64,000 nt of DNA from Paracrocinitomix sp040880585 (GTDB lineage Bacteria; Bacteroidota; Bacteroidia; Flavobacteriales_D; Crocinitomicaceae). This document shows positions 59,539 to 64,000 of the stretch, one piece after another. Where the stretch lies: NCBI GenBank assembly GCA_040880585.1, contig JBBDID010000026.1, positions 62,001 to 126,000 of the forward strand. The letters run 5' to 3'. How positions within the stretch are numbered: the stretch's first letter is position 1; the number at the start of each line of letters is the position of its first letter. A program made the position numbers and the translations under genes. The notes under the pieces were generated by a model. The model did not search any database. It was not told the origin of the DNA and saw only the letters and a program-made list of their open reading frames with translations.

Positions 59539-61719
59539 ATGAATAGTTCAAAAAGTGGAAAATGTCCAGTTATGCACGGTGCAAATTCAAATACTGGGAG
59601 ATCGGTAACAGACTGGTGGCCAAAATCACTCAATTTAGATATCCTGCATCAACACGATACAAAAACAAATCCTTTAGGAGAAGAATTCAACTACGTAAAA
59701 GCATTTAAAAAATTGGATTTGAGAGCAGTTAAAAATGATTTAAAAGCATTAATGACCGAAAGTCAGGATTGGTGGCCTGCAGATTGGGGGCATTATGGTG
59801 GACTAATGATTCGAATGGCTTGGCATTCAGCCGGAACTTATCGAATTTCAGACGGGCGTGGAGGAAGTAATACCGGAAACCAGCGTTTTGCTCCACTTAA
59901 CAGTTGGCCGGATAATGTCAATCTAGACAAAGCAAGACGGTTGTTGTGGCCTATCAAGAAGAAATATGGAAACAAACTTTCATGGGCAGATTTGATGATT
60001 CTTGCAGGTAATATGGCGTATGAATCTATGGGGTTCAAAACCTTTGGTTTTGCCGGTGGAAGAACAGATATTTGGCATCCTGAAAAAGATATCTATTGGG
60101 GATCTGAAAAAGAGTGGCTGGCTGAAACCAAAAACAGATATGAGGATGATGAGAATCGCGAATCTCTTGAGAATCCTTTGGCAGCTGTACAAATGGGATT
60201 GATTTATGTCAATCCTGAAGGCGTGGACGGAAAACCGGATCCTTTAAAAACGGCTAAAGATGTACGGATGACTTTTAAACGTATGGCCATGAATGATGAG
60301 GAGACAGTTGCATTAACAGCCGGTGGACACACAGTTGGGAAATGTCATGGAAACGGAGACGCTTCCATCCTAGGAGGTGATCCTGAAACAGCAAATTTAC
60401 ATGAACAAGGTTTAGGATGGACCAACCCTAAAGGTAGCGGAAACGCAGGAGATACGGTTACCAGTGGTTTAGAAGGTGCGTGGACGACAGACCCTACTAA
60501 ATGGGATAATGGATATTTTTATTTGTTGTTTACTTATGATTGGGAATCAAAGAAAAGTCCGGCAGGAGCCTGGCAATGGGAACCCATTAACATCAAAGAA
60601 GAAGATATGCCTGTTGATGCACATGATCCGAATAAAAAAAGAAATCCGATCATGACAGATGCAGATATGGCCATGAAAATGGATCCTGAATATAGAAAAA
60701 TTTCAGAGAAATTTTACAATGATCCGGAGTATTTTAAAGAAACTTTTGCCAAAGCCTGGTTTAAATTAACTCACCGCGATTTAGGTCCCAAAAGTAGATA
60801 CCTGGGGTCGGATGTGCCGCAAGAAGATTTGATTTGGCAAGACCCTGTTCCAACTGTTGATTATACCTTGACTGATGCAGAAATTGCAGACTTAAAAAAG
60901 ACCTTGCTCAATAGCGGATTATCCAGAACAGAATTGATCAACACTGCCTGGGATAGCAGTAGAACATTTCGTGGTTCTGATTATAGAGGTGGTGCAAATG
61001 GAGCAAGAATTCGTTTGGCTCCACAAAAAGACTGGAAAGGAAACGAGCCGGAACGATTGCAAAAAGTGTTGACTAAGCTATCTGAAATTCAATCGGGGCT
61101 AGATAAAAAAGTTAGTCTGGCAGATTTAATTATTCTTGGCGGTAGTGCGGCTGTTGAAAAAGCAGCACAAGAAGCCGGTGTAAATGTTACGGTTCCTTTT
61201 TCTCCCGGACGTGGAGATGCAACAGATGAAATGACAGATGCAGCATCTTTTGCAGAATTAGAACCCGTTCATGATGCTTATAGAAATTGGGTGAAAAAAG
61301 AATATGTCGTTCATCCGGAAGAATTGATGTTGGACAGGACTCAGCTAATGGGGTTAACGGCTCCGGAGATGACCGTTCTGGTGGGGGGAATGCGTGTGTT
61401 AGGAACCAATTACGGGGGAACAAAACATGGCGTATTTACAAATAAGGAAGGGGTTCTTACCAATGATTTCTTTGTCAACCTTACCGATATGAATTATAAA
61501 TGGCAACCTGCCGGCGAAAATTTATACCATATTGTCGACCGAAAAACAGGAAAAACAAAATGGACGGCCACAAGAGTAGATGTAGTATTTGGCTCTAATT
61601 CAGTGTTGCGGTCTTATGCAGAGGTTTATGCACAAGATGATGCCAAAGAAAAATTTGTAAAAGACTTCATAAAAGCCTGGGTAAAAGTAATGAATGCCGA
61701 TCGATTTGATCTAAAATAG
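59539..61719 (+). CDS. katG: Catalase-peroxidase
   Basis: A bifunctional haem enzyme that removes hydrogen peroxide. The distal triad is Arg92-Trp95-His96 (RMAWH), the proximal haem ligand His264 (AGGHTVGK), and Trp95, Tyr223 (LIYVNPEG) and Met249 (RMAMND) are the Met-Tyr-Trp crosslink residues needed for catalase activity. All are present, so the enzyme is predicted to be active. 726 aa, two homologous halves, is normal. No signal peptide. No terminator was recognised after it. Confidence 0.97.
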   Translation: MNSSKSGKCPVMHGANSNTGRSVTDWWPKSLNLDILHQHDTKTNPLGEEFNYVKAFKKLDLRAVKNDLKALMTESQDWWPADWGHYGGLMIRMAWHSAGTYRISDGRGGSNTGNQRFAPLNSWPDNVNLDKARRLLWPIKKKYGNKLSWADLMILAGNMAYESMGFKTFGFAGGRTDIWHPEKDIYWGSEKEWLAETKNRYEDDENRESLENPLAAVQMGLIYVNPEGVDGKPDPLKTAKDVRMTFKRMAMNDEETVALTAGGHTVGKCHGNGDASILGGDPETANLHEQGLGWTNPKGSGNAGDTVTSGLEGAWTTDPTKWDNGYFYLLFTYDWESKKSPAGAWQWEPINIKEEDMPVDAHDPNKKRNPIMTDADMAMKMDPEYRKISEKFYNDPEYFKETFAKAWFKLTHRDLGPKSRYLGSDVPQEDLIWQDPVPTVDYTLTDAEIADLKKTLLNSGLSRTELINTAWDSSRTFRGSDYRGGANGARIRLAPQKDWKGNEPERLQKVLTKLSEIQSGLDKKVSLADLIILGGSAAVEKAAQEAGVNVTVPFSPGRGDATDEMTDAASFAELEPVHDAYRNWVKKEYVVHPEELMLDRTQLMGLTAPEMTVLVGGMRVLGTNYGGTKHGVFTNKEGVLTNDFFVNLTDMNYKWQPAGENLYHIVDRKTGKTKWTATRVDVVFGSNSVLRSYAEVYAQDDAKEKFVKDFIKAWVKVMNADRFDLK

Positions 61720-61990
61720 TGATACGGATCAGTCCTTAAATAGGGTTACATTTATTTTTATGGGGAAAGAGGGGGTTGAATTAATTCAGTTTTTATTTTT
61801 CAGTTCTCAGTTCTCAGTGGTCAGTTTTTCGATAAATTAGCCTGAGGTAGTGGTTACATCTTGAGTTTTTTATAAAACGTAAAAGATTCTGCTTGATCCC
61901 ATAAAAATAAATGTACAGATAAGAAGTGTAAATCAATGCATTGCCAATAACTGATTTTCATTACTTTTAACCCCATAAAAATAAATTCAG

Positions 61991-63976
61991 TTGAAACGTT
62001 TCTTAGGCGCACTATATAAAAACGGAATTTATCTCCTTTTGTTGGGGATTATTGGAATATTTGTATTCATCCTTGTTGATTTAAGAGGAACCGTAGATCA
62101 TTTGAGTAAGGATATGGTGGTGAAATCCCTGCTTAGAACAGATTTAGAGTTAGAAAACTTTTTCTCAACCGTAAAAGAAGATTTAACAGTTACGGCACAG
62201 CAACATTCTGTACAAGAATTTGAATATACGGATTATAAAAGGTTAAATGCTGAATTTAGGCCACTGGTAAAAAATAAACGGCAATTGTCTTCAATTATGA
62301 TGGCCACCAGTGAAGGAGATGAATTTCTTATTTTAGATTTGGACACCTCCTGGATGTTTAGAATTACTCATAATGGGAGTAAGGACAGTTTTCCCGATCA
62401 ACTTTTTTGGACAGACACCGAGATACGTGAACCCCATTATAGAAGAAAAGACAACAAAAGATATGACCCGCGCACACGGCCTTGGTTTAAAAATGCAATT
62501 GAACATAAAGAATTACAGATAAGCTGGACCGATCCCTATACCTTTTTTACCACAAAAGATCCGGGAATTACCATATCGACCAGATACAGAGATACCACGC
62601 AGAATATGGATGTAGTAGTGGCGTTTGATGTTTTACTGACCGATCTTTCTGCCTTTACTACTGAATTTGACATTACAGAAAACGGAATAGTTTTCATTTT
62701 AACAGAAGATGAAAGAGTAGTTGGTTTACCTTGTAAATCAGGTTACGATACCAAAGAAAAAATAAAAGCGAACGTACTCAAACACTATGATGAGTTGGGT
62801 AATGATAAGATCAATCAAACAATTAATATTTGGAATCAAATAGAAAATAAAGACACTGTTTTTCACTTTAATTCTGATGGAGAAACCTGGTGGGGCGCAG
62901 TTCAGCGTTACCACATCAGTGATGAAGATAAATTACTAGTCGGGGTTATCGTTCCTGAAAAAGATTTTGTGGGTTCAGTTATACGCTCAGGAAATGTCAT
63001 TATTGTTGGTTTTATTTTGGTCTTGTTGTTTACCGTTTATATTCTCAGAGCGTACCGTGAAAAGCACAAGAAAAATGATCAATTAAGAGCGCAAAAGGCA
63101 GAAATTGAAGAGAAAAACCTACTGCTCAATAGTGCTAATCAGGAAATCACATTGGCAAAGCATGAAATTGAAGAGAAAAACCATGAGATCATGGATTCTA
63201 TTAATTATGCAAAACGAATTCAAACAGCCATACTTCCTCCGGACTCTTACTGGAAGAAAAATTTACCGAATTCTTTTGTGCTCTATCTCCCAAAAGATGT
63301 CGTGGCCGGAGATTTTTACTGGATGGAGACCATTGAAAATGAAGTTCTTTTTGCAGCAGCAGACTGTACCGGACATGGTGTGCCCGGAGCCATGGTTTCA
63401 GTTGTCTGTCACAATGCAATGAACAGAGTGGTACGGGAGTTTGGGATGCATCAACCGGCTGAAATTTTAGATAAGGTCACAGATCTCGTCATAGAAACAT
63501 TTGAGAGAAGTGATCATGAAGTAAAAGATGGAATGGATATTTCTTTGTGTGGATTAACTTTAGATAGCATGCAGTTAGAGTTTTCCGGAGCACACAACCC
63601 TTTGTGGTTGGTAAGAAAAGGAAATCAAACTTATGAAGGATTATCGCTATCTATGGAATTAGGAGATAGCTCCTTGTATGAAATTAAAGCAGATAAACAA
63701 CCGGTAGGGAAGTTTGAACACAGAGATCCATTTACATATAATAAAATTACTGTTCAAAAAGGAGATGTGATTTATTTATCCACGGATGGTTTCCCAGATC
63801 AATTTGGTGGTGATAAAGGCAAAAAATTAAAGACAAAAAATTTCAAGAAATTACTGATGGATATTCATCAAAAACCACTGGATGAACAACGATCAGTCCT
63901 TGAAGAAGAATTTATGTCCTGGAAAGGAGAGTTTGAACAGTTGGATGATGTATGTGTCATAGGTTTAAGGGTGTAA
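61991..63976 (+). CDS. dCache sensor - SpoIIE-type phosphatase
   Basis: The start is TTG at 61991 (a stop lies in frame at 61982-61984), and the protein then begins KRFLGALYKNGIYLLLLG. Domain order: TM helix (~12-30), a double Cache sensor outside the membrane (~40-325; YDPRTRPWFKNAI and WTDPYTFFTTKDPGITIS), TM helix (~335-355), coiled coil with two EIEEKN repeats, then a PPM/SpoIIE phosphatase domain with Asp441 (GDFYW) and Asp458 (ADCTGHG). The Cache part would sense a small molecule. Sister of the protein at 56439. Confidence 0.88.
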   Translation: MKRFLGALYKNGIYLLLLGIIGIFVFILVDLRGTVDHLSKDMVVKSLLRTDLELENFFSTVKEDLTVTAQQHSVQEFEYTDYKRLNAEFRPLVKNKRQLSSIMMATSEGDEFLILDLDTSWMFRITHNGSKDSFPDQLFWTDTEIREPHYRRKDNKRYDPRTRPWFKNAIEHKELQISWTDPYTFFTTKDPGITISTRYRDTTQNMDVVVAFDVLLTDLSAFTTEFDITENGIVFILTEDERVVGLPCKSGYDTKEKIKANVLKHYDELGNDKINQTINIWNQIENKDTVFHFNSDGETWWGAVQRYHISDEDKLLVGVIVPEKDFVGSVIRSGNVIIVGFILVLLFTVYILRAYREKHKKNDQLRAQKAEIEEKNLLLNSANQEITLAKHEIEEKNHEIMDSINYAKRIQTAILPPDSYWKKNLPNSFVLYLPKDVVAGDFYWMETIENEVLFAAADCTGHGVPGAMVSVVCHNAMNRVVREFGMHQPAEILDKVTDLVIETFERSDHEVKDGMDISLCGLTLDSMQLEFSGAHNPLWLVRKGNQTYEGLSLSMELGDSSLYEIKADKQPVGKFEHRDPFTYNKITVQKGDVIYLSTDGFPDQFGGDKGKKLKTKNFKKLLMDIHQKPLDEQRSVLEEEFMSWKGEFEQLDDVCVIGLRV

Positions 63977-64000
63977 ACCCGTCTCCGTAATCCGGTAAAT

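Overview
The window looks like a chromosomal contig from an uncultured or draft-assembled Bacteroidota bacterium of flavobacterial or cryomorph type. The evidence is AT-rich DNA, type IX secretion (T9SS) C-terminal sorting domains ending in short basic tails, many SPII lipoproteins, Bacteroidota -7 boxes of the TAnnTTTG kind, a GldI-like FKBP cluster, a DUF983 protein, a fused IcmF mutase and a dnaA neighbourhood (thioesterase, dnaA, low-molecular-weight phosphatase, tetrapyrrole methylase). No tRNA, rRNA, transposase, integrase or CRISPR array was seen. A 100-N block at 22532-22631 marks an unclosed assembly gap inside a repeat.

Layout. 0-10 kb: a partial membrane gene, a dipeptidyl-peptidase III lipoprotein, a secreted FG-GAP protein, an arginase-argS pair, a Crp/Fnr regulator, a DUF983 protein and a rhodanese. 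10.2-10.9 kb: a nested array of degenerate inverted repeats. 10.9-15.3 kb: a tight minus-strand operon of a membrane thioredoxin, ispH, uvrB and a small unknown gene. 15.3-21.6 kb: two paralogous small lipoproteins produced by a tandem duplication that also copied the tail of the neighbouring M20 amidohydrolase, then M20, TauE and a beta-propeller/Omp85-like protein. 21.7-25.2 kb: an MBL hydrolase, a hairpin repeat with the gap, an endonuclease I and an M23 peptidase. 25.2-27.9 kb: alaS.

Accessory island. From the end of alaS (27860) to 37203 lies a block of about 9.3 kb bounded by two copies of the last 96 bp of alaS (90 of 96 identical; five of the six changes keep the amino acid or the stop). 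It carries a PKD/T9SS protein, a MORN-repeat/SH3 lipoprotein, a DUF1566 protein, a small T9SS protein, gene-tail scars, a small HTH protein, and a sigma factor / membrane TPR protein / CHAT protease triad. This triad is the best candidate for an undescribed system: it resembles the CHAT-protease, anti-sigma and sigma logic of type III-E CRISPR (Craspase-Csx30-sigma), but without CRISPR and with an exported protease.

37.4-48.4 kb returns to housekeeping genes: small envelope genes, a NYN/OST-HTH protein, two FKBP lipoproteins (one GldI-like) with NrnA, then a TerC-ligA-unknown-dapA-lipoprotein series, and mnmD. 48.4-56.4 kb holds the thioesterase, a dnaA region that may contain or border oriC, LMW-PTP, a methyltransferase, DinB and icmF. 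56.4-64 kb holds two SpoIIE-type phosphatases with different sensor halves (TPR versus Cache) that flank katG.
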